Positions 28,090 to 39,296 of a stretch of DNA of 64,000 bases are shown here, one piece after another (position 1 is the stretch's first letter; the number at the start of each line of letters is the position of its first letter). The stretch comes from Croceibacterium atlanticum (lineage in GTDB: Bacteria; Pseudomonadota; Alphaproteobacteria; Sphingomonadales; Sphingomonadaceae). The position numbers and the translations under genes are program-made. The notes under the pieces are model-generated. The model was not told the origin of the DNA. It worked only from the letters and a program-made list of their open reading frames with translations, and searched no databases. Location: contig NZ_CP011452.2 in assembly GCF_001008165.2 (NCBI RefSeq), forward strand, positions 372,001-436,000. The letters run 5' to 3'.

Positions 28090-30327
28090 TCAGCTTTCCA
28101 TCCAGTCGCGGAAGAAGCTTTCGCTGGCTTCGCGCAGATCGGCCAGCGAAACGCCGAACAGGCTATCGCCGGTCACGGTGCCGATCCGGCGGATGCCGGA
28201 AGAGGCGGTATCCGCATCGCGCGTGCCCTTGGCGATCTGTTGCTGGAATGCCGCCATGTCGGGCACTGTCACCAGATACCGGCCCTGATCTTCGCCAAAC
28301 CACCAATTGGCCTGGGCGTATGATTCGTGTCCGCTGACATCGGCCCCGAAGCCGCCAGCCAGCGCCATTTCGGCCAGCGCCACGGCAAGGCCGCCATCCG
28401 AAACGTCATGCACGGCACTGACGAGTCCGGCTTCGATCAGTTCGCGGATGAATTCGCCGGAGTACTTTTCCGCGGTCAGGTCGACCGGCGGGGCGTTGCC
28501 TTCCTCGCGGCCATGGATTTCCCGCAGCCAGAGCGACTGGCCCAGATGGCCGCGTGTCCTGTCCGGCGTGGCCCAGCTTTCCGAACCGATCAGGTAGATC
28601 GCTTCGCCTTCCGCCTTGAAGCCGATTGTCGCCATCTTCGTGTAATCGGCGAGCAGACCCACACCGCCAATCGCGGGCGTGGGCAGGATGGCGCTGCCGC
28701 CGCCGGTGGCCTTGCTTTCATTATAGAGGCTGACATTGCCGCTCACGATCGGGAAATCCAGCGCACGGCAGGCATTGCCCATGCCTTCGAGGCAGCCGAC
28801 GAACTGGGCCATGATTTCCGGGCGCTGCGGATTGGCGAAGTTCAGGCAATTCGTCACTGCCAGCGGCTTCGCACCGACCGCGCAGAGATTGCGGTAAGCC
28901 TCTGCAATCGCCTGCTTTCCGCCTTCATAAGGATCGGCATAACAATAACGCGGCGTGCAATCGGTGGTCACGGCCAGCGCCTTCCCGGTTCCATGCACGC
29001 GCACGACACCGGCATCGCCGCCCGAAAGCTGCATCGTATCGCCGCCGACCTGGCTGTCATATTGTTCCCAGATCCAGCGACGGCTGGCGAGATCGGGCGA
29101 GGCCATCAGCTTGAGCAGATCCCCGCCCACATCCGCCGTATCCGGCGCGTCCTGCAGGCCCTTGATCCCCGCCCAGTTCCTGTATTCCTCGCGCGAGACA
29201 TGGGGGCGGTCGTAAAGCGGGGCATCCGCGGCGAGCGGGCCCAGCGGAATATCGCAGACCACTTCGCCATCGAATTCCAGCACCATGTGCTGCGTATCCG
29301 TGACTTCGCCGATAATCGCGAAATCGAGCTCCCATTTGCGGAAAATGGCTTCGGCCATTGCTTCCTTGCCCGGCTTCAGCACCATGAGCATCCGCTCCTG
29401 GCTTTCGCTGAGCATCATTTCATAGGGCGTCATGCCGTCTTCGCGGCACGGCACCTTGTTCATGTTCAGCCGGATGCCGGCCTTGCCATTGGTCGCCATT
29501 TCGACGCTGGATGATGTGAGGCCAGCGGCGCCCATGTCCTGAATCGCCACGATCGCATCGGTTGCCATCAATTCCAGGCAGGCTTCGATCAGCAGCTTTT
29601 CGGTGAAGGGATCGCCAACCTGCACGGTCGGGCGCTTTTCTTCCGAATCCTCGCCAAAATCGGCGCTGGCCATGGTCGCGCCATGGATGCCGTCACGCCC
29701 GGTCTTGGACCCGACATAAACGATCGGATTGCCCACGCCCGTGGCGGCGGAATAGAAGATCTTGTCCGTATCGGCGACGCCCACGGTCATCGCATTGACC
29801 AGGATATTGCCGTCATAGGCAGGGTGGAAATTCGTCTCTCCCGCCACGGTCGGCACGCCGACGCAATTGCCATAGCCGCCAATGCCCGCGACCACGCCTT
29901 GCACCAGATGCTTCATCTTGGGATGGTCGGGCCGCCCGAAACGCAGCGCGTTGCAATTGGCCACCGGGCGCGCGCCCATGGTGAAGACGTCGCGCAGAAT
30001 GCCCCCGACACCCGTCGCCGCACCCTGATAGGGTTCGATATAGCTGGGGTGGTTATGGCTCTCCATCTTGAAGATGGCGGCCTGGCCGTCGCCAATGTCG
30101 ATAACACCTGCATTCTCACCCGGGCCGCAGATGACCCACGGTGCTTCGGTCGGCAGCTTCTTCAGATGCAGACGGCTCGATTTATAGGAGCAATGTTCGC
30201 TCCACATGACCGAGAATATGCCCAGTTCCACGAGATTGGGTTCGCGGCCGAGCGCGTGCAATACGCGTTCATATTCTTCGGGGCTGAGGCCATGGGCTTC
30301 GACGACTTCGGGCGTGATTTCTGACAT
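28090..30327 (-). CDS. purL: phosphoribosylformylglycinamidine synthase, PurL subunit
   Basis: FGAM synthetase of purine synthesis (FGAR + Gln + ATP). 745 residues from [15 protein letters not shown], the length of the small PurL type that works with separate PurQ and PurS. The open frame extends ~170 codons upstream over xseB on the other strand, without family sequence. Motifs: [89 protein letters not shown] and [19 protein letters not shown]. purQ and purS are not in this window. Confidence 0.96.
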   Translation of the reverse strand: MSEITPEVVEAHGLSPEEYERVLHALGREPNLVELGIFSVMWSEHCSYKSSRLHLKKLPTEAPWVICGPGENAGVIDIGDGQAAIFKMESHNHPSYIEPYQGAATGVGGILRDVFTMGARPVANCNALRFGRPDHPKMKHLVQGVVAGIGGYGNCVGVPTVAGETNFHPAYDGNILVNAMTVGVADTDKIFYSAATGVGNPIVYVGSKTGRDGIHGATMASADFGEDSEEKRPTVQVGDPFTEKLLIEACLELMATDAIVAIQDMGAAGLTSSSVEMATNGKAGIRLNMNKVPCREDGMTPYEMMLSESQERMLMVLKPGKEAMAEAIFRKWELDFAIIGEVTDTQHMVLEFDGEVVCDIPLGPLAADAPLYDRPHVSREEYRNWAGIKGLQDAPDTADVGGDLLKLMASPDLASRRWIWEQYDSQVGGDTMQLSGGDAGVVRVHGTGKALAVTTDCTPRYCYADPYEGGKQAIAEAYRNLCAVGAKPLAVTNCLNFANPQRPEIMAQFVGCLEGMGNACRALDFPIVSGNVSLYNESKATGGGSAILPTPAIGGVGLLADYTKMATIGFKAEGEAIYLIGSESWATPDRTRGHLGQSLWLREIHGREEGNAPPVDLTAEKYSGEFIRELIEAGLVSAVHDVSDGGLAVALAEMALAGGFGADVSGHESYAQANWWFGEDQGRYLVTVPDMAAFQQQIAKGTRDADTASSGIRRIGTVTGDSLFGVSLADLREASESFFRDWMES

Positions 30328-30447
30328 GGGCTGGGCCTTAGTGCGGCTTCTTATCCTGGTAAACTGTCCACCGCCAATCTTCCCCGCGAAAGCGCGAACA
30401 TTCCACCGAGCTTGACCGGCCATGCAAGGACCGCCAATGCTCGTGGA

Positions 30448-30696
30448 ATGGAGGATCAGGGGAACGAAATCGCCGCGATGAGCTTCGAACAGGCGCTTCG
30501 CGCGCTGGAAGAGGTCGTGCGCAAGCTCGAAGGCGGGGAAGTTCCGCTCGACGAATCGATCAGCCTTTACGAGCGTGGCGAAAAATTGCGGCAGCATTGC
30601 CAGGCGCGGCTCGATTCGGCGCAGGCCCGGATCGAAAAGATCGTGGCCGGTCCGGACGGCAAGCCCGCCGCCGTGCAAGCTTTCGACGCGGACTGA
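30448..30696 (+). CDS. xseB: exodeoxyribonuclease VII small subunit
   Basis: 82 residues from ATG 30448 (alternatives 30412 and 30478). The conserved core [41 protein letters not shown] is the XseB signature: two antiparallel helices that bind the XseA large subunit. xseA is not in the window. Four bases separate its stop from ispA, as in the common xseB-ispA operon of proteobacteria. Its 5' region faces the divergent purL start. Confidence 0.92.
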   Translation: MEDQGNEIAAMSFEQALRALEEVVRKLEGGEVPLDESISLYERGEKLRQHCQARLDSAQARIEKIVAGPDGKPAAVQAFDAD

Positions 30697-30699
30697 CGG

Positions 30700-31605
30700 A
30701 TGGGACTGGTTCTGGCCGATGATCTGCTTGGCCGCGGCCTGCAGCGTATCCAGCGAGAGATAGACGCGACTTTTGACGCGATTCTCGAAGTGCCTGAGGA
30801 CAGCCGCGCACCGCTGGTCGATGCGATGCGCCACGCGGTGATCGGCGGCGGCAAGCGTGTGCGGCCGTTATTGCTGGTGACCGTTGGCGAAATCTATGGC
30901 TGTTCGCGCGCTTCCGCTGTTCGCGCCGGCTGCGCGCTGGAAGCCATCCATTGCTATTCGCTGATCCACGACGATCTGCCCTGCATGGATGATGACGACA
31001 TGCGTCATGGCAAGCCGACCGTGCACAAGGTTTTCGGAGAGGCGACGGCGGTATTGGCCGGCGATGCCTTGCATGCGTTGGCTTTCGACCTGCTGTCCGA
31101 TCCGGCGACCAGTAGCGATCCCTTCATCCGTGCCGAGCTGGTGCATACGCTGGCAATTGCCAGTGGGCACAAGGGCATGGCCGGCGGGCAGGTGATGGAC
31201 ATGGCGGCGGAGACGACCGAATTCGATCTTCACAGCGTTACCCGGCTCCAGCAATTGAAGACCGGGGCCTTGCTGGGTGCGGCGGTTGAGATGGGCGCCA
31301 TACTGGGCCGCGTGCCGAATGAGGGCAGGGCGCATCTGCGCAATTACGCCCGCGATATCGGCCTGGCCTTCCAGATCGCCGACGACCTGCTGGACCATGA
31401 AGGGGACGAGGAAAAGGCGGGCAAGGCGCTGCGCAAGGATGCGGAACAAGGCAAGGCCACTTTCGTGTCGCTGATGGGGCCGGAAAAGGCGCGCGAACAG
31501 GCAAGGGCGCTTAGCGAGCAGGCCGTGGGCCATCTCTGCGGCCATGGCAGCGAAGCGGATCTGCTGCGCGCACTGGCGCGATTCGTGGTGGAGCGGGACA
31601 GGTGA
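30700..31605 (+). CDS. ispA: polyprenyl (farnesyl/geranylgeranyl) diphosphate synthase
   Basis: 301 residues. Head-to-tail prenyl condensation, probably to farnesyl diphosphate. First aspartate-rich motif [20 protein letters not shown] (DDxxxxD), then [39 protein letters not shown] and second motif [19 protein letters not shown]. The residues before the first DD (CYSLIH) are of the short-chain FPP type. Chain length is inferred from this. dxs, which often follows, is not here; instead coaD starts inside the ispA stop (GTGA overlap). Confidence 0.92.
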   Translation: MGLVLADDLLGRGLQRIQREIDATFDAILEVPEDSRAPLVDAMRHAVIGGGKRVRPLLLVTVGEIYGCSRASAVRAGCALEAIHCYSLIHDDLPCMDDDDMRHGKPTVHKVFGEATAVLAGDALHALAFDLLSDPATSSDPFIRAELVHTLAIASGHKGMAGGQVMDMAAETTEFDLHSVTRLQQLKTGALLGAAVEMGAILGRVPNEGRAHLRNYARDIGLAFQIADDLLDHEGDEEKAGKALRKDAEQGKATFVSLMGPEKAREQARALSEQAVGHLCGHGSEADLLRALARFVVERDR

Positions 31606-32111
31606 ACGAACGGGTCGGCCTTTATCCCGGCACCTTCGATCCCGTGACGCTCGGCCATGCGGATATTATTCGCCGCGGGGCCAAGCTGGTCGACCGGCTG
31701 ATTATCGGCGTTACGACGAACCCGTCGAAGGATCCGATGTTCACCCCGGATGAGCGGATGGAAATGGTTCGTGCGGAAGTGGCTCGCCAGGGTCTTTCCA
31801 ATGTCGAGGTGAAAAGTTTCAACGCGCTGTTGATGACCTTTGCCGAACGCGAAGGCGCCAGCGTGATCGTGCGCGGCCTGCGTGCCGTGGCCGATTTCGA
31901 ATATGAATATCAGATGGCGGGCATGAATCAGCAGCTCAATGCCAATATCGAAACCGTGTTCCTGATGGCTGACGTATCCCTGCAACCCATCGCGTCCAAG
32001 CTGGTTAAGGAAATCGCCCTGTTCGGCGGCGATATTTCTCCTTTTGTCAGCAGGGATGTGCGGGACCTCGTCGTTTCCCGGGTGGAGAAGATCGGTCGGC
32101 GCGGGGATTGA
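31602..32111 (+). CDS. coaD: pantetheine-phosphate adenylyltransferase
   Basis: Penultimate step of CoA synthesis: 4'-phosphopantetheine + ATP to dephospho-CoA. 169 residues, GTG start overlapping the ispA stop. Nucleotidyltransferase motif GLYPGTFDPVTLGHADII (T/HxGH), VTTNPSKDPMFTPDERMEMV, SVIVRGLRAVADFEYEYQMAGMN and the ATP-site ISPFVSRDVRDLV, which corresponds to the ISSTxVR motif. Cytoplasmic hexamer in known members. Confidence 0.96.
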   Translation: MNERVGLYPGTFDPVTLGHADIIRRGAKLVDRLIIGVTTNPSKDPMFTPDERMEMVRAEVARQGLSNVEVKSFNALLMTFAEREGASVIVRGLRAVADFEYEYQMAGMNQQLNANIETVFLMADVSLQPIASKLVKEIALFGGDISPFVSRDVRDLVVSRVEKIGRRGD

Positions 32112-32187
32112 ATCGCTCCGTTCATTGAACTGTCAGCGCATCGCCGGTAGGGGCTTCACTGAAATTTCGCAGATGTCTCGAGACCCC

Positions 32188-32877
32188 ATGATCAAACGCC
32201 TATTCGTTGCTGCGCTTGCGCTTATTGTCGGCCTGACGCCGGGTTTCGCCCTTGCGCAGGAAACAGGGGAGCCGGCACCGCAGCGTATTCGCGCGGCTGT
32301 CGATCCTGACCAGACGCAGGATCTCGACAATCTGCTTTATCTCGATCTGTCCAATGGCAAGCGGGTGGCCATCCGCCTGATGCCGGACTGGGCCCCCAAC
32401 CATGTGGAACGGATCAAGACGCTGACCCGCCAGGGTTTCTATGACGGGGTGATCTTCCACCGCGTGATCGATGGCTTCATGGCGCAGACCGGGGATCCGA
32501 CGGGTACGGGCCGCGGCGGATCGGAACTTCCCGATCTGGAGGAAGAATTCAACATGTTCCCGCATGTGCGCGGCACGGTATCCATGGCGCGCGCGGCGGA
32601 TGAAAACAGCGCGAACAGCCAGTTCTTCATCGTCTTCTATCCGCGTTTCACGCTGGACCGGAAATATACCAATTTCGGCCGTGTCATCGGCGGGATGGAC
32701 GCGGTGGATGAAATCCATCGCGGTGAACCGCCGGCTGATCCGACCTATATCGTCCAGGCCTCGATCGCATCGGACGGCAAGCCGCAGAAATTCCCCGAAA
32801 CGGGCGCGGCGGGCAATCCTGTCCTGACGTCGGAGGAACTGGACCAGGTCGCCGGCAGCCAGGCGACGGGCAGCTAG
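32188..32877 (+). CDS. periplasmic cyclophilin-type peptidyl-prolyl cis-trans isomerase
   Basis: 229 residues from ATG 32188 (32173 also possible). Signal peptide MIKRLFVAALALIVGLTPGFALAQ, then the cyclophilin domain: YDGVIFHRVIDGFMAQTGDPTGTGRGG (catalytic Arg and substrate-binding F/M/Q), VSMARAADENSANSQFFI and FGRVIGGMDAVDEI. An acidic linker before the domain (DPDQTQDLDN) and a ~40-residue tail after it are extra. It speeds proline isomerisation in exported proteins. Confidence 0.92.
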   Translation: MIKRLFVAALALIVGLTPGFALAQETGEPAPQRIRAAVDPDQTQDLDNLLYLDLSNGKRVAIRLMPDWAPNHVERIKTLTRQGFYDGVIFHRVIDGFMAQTGDPTGTGRGGSELPDLEEEFNMFPHVRGTVSMARAADENSANSQFFIVFYPRFTLDRKYTNFGRVIGGMDAVDEIHRGEPPADPTYIVQASIASDGKPQKFPETGAAGNPVLTSEELDQVAGSQATGS

Positions 32878-32958
32878 TCTTCCCAAGCGGCGTTTGCGCG
32901 CCTAACCGCGCTGTCATGCACGCCTTTGCAACAGATTTGGATAATGGGTTCGCACGCC

Positions 32959-33990
32959 ATGCGTGTTGATCTGTTCGATTTCGACCTTCCGCCTGAACGG
33001 ATCGCCCTGCGCCCGGCACGCCCGCGGGATGCGTCGCGTATGCTGGTGGTTCGCGCAGAAGGTGCCTTTGAAGACCGGATCGCGCGCGACCTGCCTGCCA
33101 TGCTGCGGCCGGGGGATGTGCTGGTCTTCAACGATACCAAGGTCATTCCCGCGCAACTGGAAGGGCGGCGCGGCGAGGCGCGGATTGGCGCAACCTTGCA
33201 CAAGCGGCTGGATTTGCGACGCTGGCAGGCCTTCATCCGCAACGCCAAGCGGCTGCGGCCAGAGGATATTATTGACTTCGGGGCCGACGTCACCGCTCTG
33301 GCCGAACAGCGGCACGATGATGGCAGCTGGACGCTCGCCTTCCAGGGTGAAGAGCCGGTGGAGGTGTTGCTGGAACGGGCAGGGCGGATGCCTCTGCCGC
33401 CCTATATCGCCGGAAAGCGCGAAATGGACGAGGCCGATCGCGAGGATTATCAGACGATCTTCGCGCGGGAGGAAGGGGCGGTGGCTGCACCCACGGCTGC
33501 GCTGCATTTCACGCCTCAACTGCTGGCCGCGCTGGACGAAGCCGGTGTGAAGCGGGAAACGCTTACCCTGCATGTGGGGGCGGGAACCTTCCTTCCGGTG
33601 AAGGCGGAAGATACGGCAGACCATGCCATGCATTCCGAATGGGGCCGCATCGAACAGGCGACGGCCGACCGGCTCAACGCCGCGCGCAAGGCTGGCAACC
33701 GGGTCATCGCGGTCGGCACTACCAGCCTGCGCCTGCTGGAAAGCGCCACCGGCGAAGACGGAGTGATCCGTCCCTTCGCCGGCGATACGGCGATCTTCAT
33801 CACGCCCGGCTATCGATTCCGGGCGATTGATGGGCTGATGACCAATTTCCACCTGCCCAAATCGACGCTGTTCATGCTGGTCAGCGCGCTGATGGGGTTG
33901 GAACGGATGCAGGCTGCATATGCCCATGCGATCGAAGCGGGATATCGCTTCTATTCATACGGGGATGCGAGCCTGCTCCTGCCTGACTGA
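32959..33990 (+). CDS. queA: tRNA preQ1(34) S-adenosylmethionine ribosyltransferase-isomerase
   Basis: Converts preQ1 in tRNA to epoxyqueuosine using the ribosyl group of SAM. 343 residues from [20 protein letters not shown], the family start; the frame extends 11 codons upstream. Motifs: [92 protein letters not shown] and [10 protein letters not shown]. tgt, an earlier enzyme of the same pathway, lies 3.3 kb downstream on the same strand. Confidence 0.96.
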   Translation: MRVDLFDFDLPPERIALRPARPRDASRMLVVRAEGAFEDRIARDLPAMLRPGDVLVFNDTKVIPAQLEGRRGEARIGATLHKRLDLRRWQAFIRNAKRLRPEDIIDFGADVTALAEQRHDDGSWTLAFQGEEPVEVLLERAGRMPLPPYIAGKREMDEADREDYQTIFAREEGAVAAPTAALHFTPQLLAALDEAGVKRETLTLHVGAGTFLPVKAEDTADHAMHSEWGRIEQATADRLNAARKAGNRVIAVGTTSLRLLESATGEDGVIRPFAGDTAIFITPGYRFRAIDGLMTNFHLPKSTLFMLVSALMGLERMQAAYAHAIEAGYRFYSYGDASLLLPD

Positions 33991-33993
33991 CCC

Positions 33994-34389
33994 CTATTCG
34001 GTGGTCTTGCCGTCGAAATGTTCGTGGGAAGCACTCGCTTCCTCGCAAGTCTTGTGGATCGTTCCGTCAATATGTTCGGGCGGCCCATAGACGGTGTAAA
34101 GCTTGAGCGGTTCCTTGCCGGTGCAGACGACATTGTGGCGCGCGCCCTGCGGTACGATCACGGCGTCGTCCGCTTTCACGGCATAGACATTATCGTCCAC
34201 CGTCACTTCGCCTTCGCCTGCTTCGAAGCGGAAAAACTGGTCGCGGTCGTCATGCACTTCGGCGCCGATTTCCTCACCGGGCTGAATGGTCATCAGCACG
34301 AGCTGCAGGTTGTGGCCGGTATAAAGCACCTTGCGGAACAGCTCGTTATCCTCGGTGGCCTTCTCGATATTGTCGAAATAACCCTTCAT
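33994..34389 (-). CDS. cupin domain protein
   Basis: 131 residues, one cupin beta-barrel. Motif 1 GEEIGAEVHDDRDQFFRFEAGEGEV has one His (H47) plus acidic residues and motif 2 DDAVIVPQGARHNVVCTG supplies the second His, giving a plausible metal site. The C-terminal YGPPEHIDGTIHKTCEEASASHEHFDG is rich in His. This form (EH-rich C-terminus) is widespread in bacteria with no assigned reaction. Converges on queA with only 3 bp between stop codons. Confidence 0.85.
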   Translation of the reverse strand: MKGYFDNIEKATEDNELFRKVLYTGHNLQLVLMTIQPGEEIGAEVHDDRDQFFRFEAGEGEVTVDDNVYAVKADDAVIVPQGARHNVVCTGKEPLKLYTVYGPPEHIDGTIHKTCEEASASHEHFDGKTTE

Positions 34390-34523
34390 GCGCGTCTCCT
34401 TTTCGCATCTTTCATAGCTGCAATCTGGCTTAGGGCACCTTGCGCTCGGTCAAGCAAGCCCGGCTTGTTCATTAACCGGCAAGGCGCGCTTGCAATCCTC
34501 TGCGCTTGATCCATGTATGCCCC

Positions 34524-35471
34524 GTGGCCGACCCCATTCTCGACATTCGCGGTCTTTCCAAGACCTATAAGGGCGGCGTTACCGCTCTTGCCGGTGTGGA
34601 CCTTCAGATTCGCAAAGGGGAAATCTTCGCCTTGCTCGGGCCGAATGGCGCGGGAAAGACGACGCTGATCGGCGCGGTTTGCGGCCTGGTGCGACCGACC
34701 GGCGGGACGATCCACGCTTTCGGCGAAGATATGGCGAAGCATTGGCGCGGCCTGCGCGGGCGGATCGGCCTCGTGCCGCAGGAACTCGGCTTCGACATGT
34801 TCGACACGGTGATCCGTTCGGTCCGCTATTCCCGCGGCATGTTCGGCTGTGCGCCTGATGCCGCGCGGATCGAGGAAGTCCTGCGGAGCCTCAGCCTGTG
34901 GGACAAGCGCGACGCCAAGATCCGCGAACTTTCCGGCGGCATGAAACGCCGTGTGCTGATTGCCAAGGCGCTCGCCCACGATCCCGAACTGCTTTTTCTC
35001 GATGAACCCACGGCCGGCGTCGATGTCGAATTGCGGCGGGACATGTGGCAGCAGATCGACGCGCTGCGCGCGCGTGGCACCACCATTATCCTGACCACCC
35101 ACTATATCGAAGAGGCCGAGGAAATGGCCGATCGCGTGGGGGTGATAAACAAGGGCCGGATCCTGCTGGTGGACGAAAAGGACGCCATCATGGCGCAGCT
35201 CGGCCGCACGGAGGCGCGTATCGCGCTCACCAATCCCATGGCCAGTCTGCCGCCCGCCCTGTCCGGATATTCCGTGACGCTGGAGGATGAAGGGCGCAGC
35301 CTGGTCTATCGCGGCGGAGACGGGACCGGGAAGGGCAAGCAGGAAACTGCCGAACTGGTAAAGACTCTGGTCCGCGAAGGCATCGATTTTGAAGGGCTGG
35401 AAACGGCGGAATCGAGCCTGGAGGAGATCTTTGTCAACCTGCTCGAACATCGCGGGGAGAGCGCGGCATGA
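34524..35471 (+). CDS. ABC transporter ATP-binding protein (DrrA/CcmA-like)
   Basis: 315 residues from GTG 34524 (a TTG at 34506 is possible; no clear SD). Walker A GPNGAGKTTL, signature LSGGMKRRVLIAKAL, Walker B LLFLDEPTAGVD and switch His in ILTTHYIEEAEEMADR. The C-terminal ~90 residues beyond the ATPase are of the ABC-2 exporter type. Overlaps the permease gene by 4 bp, so the pair forms a two-gene exporter; the substrate is unknown. Confidence 0.9.
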   Translation: MADPILDIRGLSKTYKGGVTALAGVDLQIRKGEIFALLGPNGAGKTTLIGAVCGLVRPTGGTIHAFGEDMAKHWRGLRGRIGLVPQELGFDMFDTVIRSVRYSRGMFGCAPDAARIEEVLRSLSLWDKRDAKIRELSGGMKRRVLIAKALAHDPELLFLDEPTAGVDVELRRDMWQQIDALRARGTTIILTTHYIEEAEEMADRVGVINKGRILLVDEKDAIMAQLGRTEARIALTNPMASLPPALSGYSVTLEDEGRSLVYRGGDGTGKGKQETAELVKTLVREGIDFEGLETAESSLEEIFVNLLEHRGESAA

Positions 35472-36229
35472 ATCTGCGCGGCGCGATCGCGATCTTCAAT
35501 AATGAGGTGATGCGGGCTTTCCGGACGATCTATGGGTCGATCATTTCGCCCGTGCTCACGACCTCGCTCTATTTCATCGTATTCGGTGCGGCGATTGGCG
35601 GGCGGATCAACGAGATTGGCGGCGTGTCCTACGGCGCCTTCATCGTTCCTGGCCTGCTGATGCTGACGCTCCTGTCGGAAAGCACCTCCAATGCGAGTTT
35701 CGGAATCTATATGCCGCGCTTCACCGGCGCGATATATGAGTTGCTGTCCGCCCCTGTCGGTGTGGTTGAAACGCTGATCGGATTTGTCGGGGCAGCGGCT
35801 GCCAAATCGCTGATCCTTGCCTCCATCATCCTGCTGACAGCCAAGCTGTTCGTGGATTACGAGATTGCCCATCCGCTGCTGGCGATTGGTTATATCCTGC
35901 TCGTATCCGCCAGTTTCTCCCTCTTCGGGTTTATCCTTGGCATCTGGGCCGATGGCTGGGAACGGTTGCAGATCGTGCCCCTGTTGATCCTGACACCGCT
36001 GACTTTTCTTGGCGGCACGTTCTATTCGCTGGAAATGCTGGGCGAACCGTGGCGCACCATCGCCATGTTCAATCCCATCGTTTACCTCGTGAACGGCTTG
36101 CGCTGGACATTCACCGGCACGTCGGATTTCGATATCTGGCTGTCCTTCGGCATGACGATCGGTTTTCTGGCACTTTGTGTCGCGATCATCAGTGTGATCT
36201 TCGTTACCGGGTGGCGGCTTCGCGATTGA
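35468..36229 (+). CDS. ABC-2 type transporter permease
   Basis: 253 residues with six membrane helices in the ABC-2 arrangement. Conserved pieces: NNEVMRAFRTIYGSIISPVLTTSLYFIVFG, YGAFIVPGLLMLTLLSESTSNASFGIYMPRFTGAIYELLSAPV, PLTFLGGTFYSLEMLGEPWRTIAMFNPIVYLVNGLRW. These resemble the NodJ/YadH-type exporter permeases. Partner of the preceding ATPase, overlapping it by 4 bp. Confidence 0.9.
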   Translation: MNLRGAIAIFNNEVMRAFRTIYGSIISPVLTTSLYFIVFGAAIGGRINEIGGVSYGAFIVPGLLMLTLLSESTSNASFGIYMPRFTGAIYELLSAPVGVVETLIGFVGAAAAKSLILASIILLTAKLFVDYEIAHPLLAIGYILLVSASFSLFGFILGIWADGWERLQIVPLLILTPLTFLGGTFYSLEMLGEPWRTIAMFNPIVYLVNGLRWTFTGTSDFDIWLSFGMTIGFLALCVAIISVIFVTGWRLRD

Positions 36230-36248
36230 GGCGCTAGCTATTGCGCCC

Positions 36249-37211
36249 ATGATTCAGCCGAAATCTGCCCTTCATGTCGCACTTGGCCTGTTTGCGGCCG
36301 CCTGCATCACCCAGCCGGCACTTGCGGAAATTCCCGATCCGGTGCGGGCAATGGTCGAAGCCGCGATCGCCACGGGAGATGAAGCGAAGGTCAGGACGGT
36401 CATCGAACTGGCCAAGCAGACCAATCCGGACGAAGCGGACGCGCTGGACGAAATGTTCCAGGATTTCCGCAAGAAACGGCGTGAACTCGCCGCGGCAGAG
36501 GCGAAGCGCAAGGAACAGGAAATCCGCGAAGCCGGCGTTTTTGAACGTTGGAGCGGCAAGGGGCAGGTCGGTGCCTTCCGCAATACCGGAAATAGCGACA
36601 ATGTCGGCGTCTCGCTCGCCCTCTCGCTGGAGCGGACGGGGATCGACTGGCAGCACCGGATGAATGCCACTGCCGATTATCAGCGCAGCAACGGCGTGAC
36701 TTCGCGCGAACAATATCTTTTCGCTTACGAGCCACGATACCAGATCAACAGCAAGCTGTTTTCCTATGCGCTGGCACAATATGAACGGGATCGCTTTCAG
36801 GGCTTTTCCTCGCGATATTCCGTATCGGGCGGCCTCGGCTACAAGGTATTCAACAGCAATGACCTGAAACTGTCAGTCAAGGCCGGCCCGTCCTGGCGGC
36901 AGGTCGATTATACGGAAGGTACGAGCGAGAGCGGGCTGGGCGGACTGGTCGGGCTGGATTTCGACTGGAACATCACCGATGCACTTACGCTGACGCAGGA
37001 TGCCAATATGGTTGCCGACAGCAGCGGTGCGGCCACGCTGGTGGTCGACTCCACCTCCACCAGTGTCTTGCTGACCACGGGGCTGGAGGCCAGGATCAGT
37101 AATCGGCTGAGCACCAGGCTGTCCTACACGATCGATTACGACAGCACTCCGCCCGAAGGTAAGGTCTCTACCGATACTTTGAGCCGTTTCACGCTCGTCT
37201 ACGGCTTCTGA
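36249..37211 (+). CDS. DUF481 family outer-membrane beta-barrel protein
   Basis: 320 residues. Signal peptide ending LAEIPDP (cleavage near residue 26), a short helical region rich in charged residues ([21 protein letters not shown]), then a DUF481 barrel: [51 protein letters not shown], ending in alternating strands with a terminal YGF. The domain is typical of putative salt-induced outer-membrane proteins of unknown function. 19 bp after the ABC permease, possibly cotranscribed. Confidence 0.88.
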   Translation: MIQPKSALHVALGLFAAACITQPALAEIPDPVRAMVEAAIATGDEAKVRTVIELAKQTNPDEADALDEMFQDFRKKRRELAAAEAKRKEQEIREAGVFERWSGKGQVGAFRNTGNSDNVGVSLALSLERTGIDWQHRMNATADYQRSNGVTSREQYLFAYEPRYQINSKLFSYALAQYERDRFQGFSSRYSVSGGLGYKVFNSNDLKLSVKAGPSWRQVDYTEGTSESGLGGLVGLDFDWNITDALTLTQDANMVADSSGAATLVVDSTSTSVLLTTGLEARISNRLSTRLSYTIDYDSTPPEGKVSTDTLSRFTLVYGF

Positions 37212-37273
37212 AGGCAGTACGGGCAGCAATCGCGCATTGCCCGCCACAGCCACTCGGTCTAGCGCGCCGGGCG

Positions 37274-38398
37274 ATGACACGCTTTTCCTTCTCAATTCAC
37301 GCGCGCGACGGCAAGGCGCGGACCGGGCAGATCACCATGCGTCGGGGCGAAATCCGGACGCCGGCCTTCATGCCTGTCGGCACTGCCGCGACCGTAAAGG
37401 CAATGAAGCCCGAAGATGTCCGGCGCACGGGTGCCGACATCATTCTCGGCAATACCTACCACCTGATGCTGCGTCCGGGGGCGGAGCGCGTGGCCAGGCT
37501 CGGCGGATTGCACAAATTCATGAACTGGGAACGGCCGATCCTGACCGATAGCGGCGGCTATCAGGTGATGAGCCTGTCCGATCTGCGCAAGCTGACCGAA
37601 CAGGGCGTCGAATTTCGCAGCCATCTGGACGGTTCACGGCATATGTTGAGCCCCGAACGGTCGATGGAAATCCAGCGGCTTCTGGGCTCCGATATCGTGA
37701 TGGCTTTCGATGAATGCCCGCGGGCGGATCAGCCCCCCGATGTCATCGCGAAATCAATGGAACTTTCCATGCGCTGGGCGCGGCGCAGCCGGGATGCGTT
37801 CGATGCCGGGGGCGAACATGCCGAAGGGGCGGCATTGTTTGGCATTCAGCAGGGCGCCTTGTCGGAAGACTTGCGCCAGGCATCGGCGCAGGCCCTCACG
37901 GAGATCGGCTTCGATGGTTATGCGATCGGCGGCCTTGCCGTGGGTGAAGGGCAGGAGGCGATGTTCGCCACGCTGGATTTCGCGCCGGGCCAGCTTCCGG
38001 ATGACCGCCCGCGTTATCTCATGGGTGTCGGCAAACCGGATGATCTGGTCGGCGCGGTGGAGCGCGGCGTGGACATGTTCGATTGCGTTCTGCCGACCAG
38101 GTCTGGCCGCAATGGGCAGGCCTTCACCTGGAGTGGGCCGCTGAACCTGCGCAACGCCCGGCACGCCGAAGATACCGGTCCGCTGGACGAAAAATGCACA
38201 TGCCCGACCTGCGGCACATATTCACGCGCTTATCTCCACCATTTGCAGAAAAGTGGCGAGATTCTGGGCGCCATGCTGGTGACTGAACATAATTTGTCAT
38301 TCTACCAGCAATTGATGCAGGCGATGCGGCTGGCGATTGCCGAAGGGCGGTTCTCTTCCTTCGCCGCGGAATTCCGCCGGGACTATCTCAGGAAGTGA
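37274..38398 (+). CDS. tgt: tRNA-guanine(34) transglycosylase
   Basis: Swaps G34 for preQ1 in tRNAs with GUN anticodons. 374 residues, normal bacterial length. Motifs: [41 protein letters not shown] (general acid Asp), [30 protein letters not shown] (nucleophilic Asp), and Zn site [17 protein letters not shown] with the distal His. Shares the queuosine pathway with queA upstream. Confidence 0.97.
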   Translation: MTRFSFSIHARDGKARTGQITMRRGEIRTPAFMPVGTAATVKAMKPEDVRRTGADIILGNTYHLMLRPGAERVARLGGLHKFMNWERPILTDSGGYQVMSLSDLRKLTEQGVEFRSHLDGSRHMLSPERSMEIQRLLGSDIVMAFDECPRADQPPDVIAKSMELSMRWARRSRDAFDAGGEHAEGAALFGIQQGALSEDLRQASAQALTEIGFDGYAIGGLAVGEGQEAMFATLDFAPGQLPDDRPRYLMGVGKPDDLVGAVERGVDMFDCVLPTRSGRNGQAFTWSGPLNLRNARHAEDTGPLDEKCTCPTCGTYSRAYLHHLQKSGEILGAMLVTEHNLSFYQQLMQAMRLAIAEGRFSSFAAEFRRDYLRK

Positions 38399-38462
38399 AG
38401 GCGGCAACCTGCAGGGAGTAGCGAACCGCTTCCCGCAGGAGAAATACCGGGCACCAGATACA

Positions 38463-38492
38463 AAAAGGGCGGCTCCGCGGAGCCGCCCTTTT
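38463..38492. terminator. bidirectional terminator between tgt and rpsD
   Basis: Perfect 30-bp palindrome, AAAAGGGCGGCTCCG followed by its complement CGGAGCCGCCCTTTT. The A and T runs at the ends supply U-tracts in both directions, so it serves the convergent tgt and rpsD transcripts. Confidence 0.9.
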
Positions 38493-38513
38493 CCGTGTCG
38501 GTACGAAACCGGA

Positions 38514-39128
38514 TCAGCGCGAGTAGAACTCGACCACCAGGTTCGGTTCCATCGTCACCGGATAGGGGACTTCATCCAGCTTGGGTACGCGGGTGAAGGT
38601 GACCTTGTCGGTGCCGTCGGGCGCGACATATTCCGGGATCTCGCGTTCCGGCAGGCTCTGGGCTTCGATAACCAGCGCCATTTCCTTGGCCTTGCTGCCC
38701 AGGCTGATCACGTCACCCGGAAGCACGCGGCGGCTGGCGACATTGCACTTCACGCCGTTGACGAGGATGTGGCCGTGGCTCACGATCTGGCGAGCGGCGA
38801 AGATGGTCGGCGCGAACTTGGCGCGATAGACGACCATGTCCAGGCGCTGTTCCAGAAGACCGATCAGGTTCTGGCCGGTATCGCCCTTCAGGCTAGCCGC
38901 TTCCTTGTAGGTGCGGCGGAACTGCTTTTCGGTCACATCGCCGTAATAGCCCTTCAGCTTCTGCTTGGCGCGAAGCTGCAGACCGTAATCGGACATCTTG
39001 CCCTTGCGGCGCTGGCCATGCTGGCCCGGGCCGTAGGAACGGCGGTTTACCGGAGAATTCGGACGACCCCAGATGTTTTCGCCCATCCGGCGGTCGAGTT
39101 TGTACTTGGCGCTCTTGCGCTTCGACAT
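38514..39128 (-). CDS. rpsD: 30S ribosomal protein S4
   Basis: 204 residues. N-terminal [56 protein letters not shown] and the S4 RNA-binding domain [39 protein letters not shown]. Primary 16S-binding protein of the small subunit. SD GGAAG precedes the ATG. Upstream on the minus strand a TTGACT hexamer (39279-39284) may be the -35, with only a poor -10. Stand-alone gene, as in other alphaproteobacteria. Confidence 0.98.
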   Translation of the reverse strand: MSKRKSAKYKLDRRMGENIWGRPNSPVNRRSYGPGQHGQRRKGKMSDYGLQLRAKQKLKGYYGDVTEKQFRRTYKEAASLKGDTGQNLIGLLEQRLDMVVYRAKFAPTIFAARQIVSHGHILVNGVKCNVASRRVLPGDVISLGSKAKEMALVIEAQSLPEREIPEYVAPDGTDKVTFTRVPKLDEVPYPVTMEPNLVVEFYSR

Positions 39129-39296
39129 AAGTCACTTCCTTCGATTTGCTGTCACCGCCCGTTTGGCGGCGCTTCAACCCGGCGTCGCACCGCATGACCA
39201 GAAGCCATGCGCGGCCACCGCTTCACCGGGATGCGGGGCCAATTCGCGAGCGGCGCCATTGGCCGTTCGCGCCGGAAAAGTCAAGTTGTTCGGTGA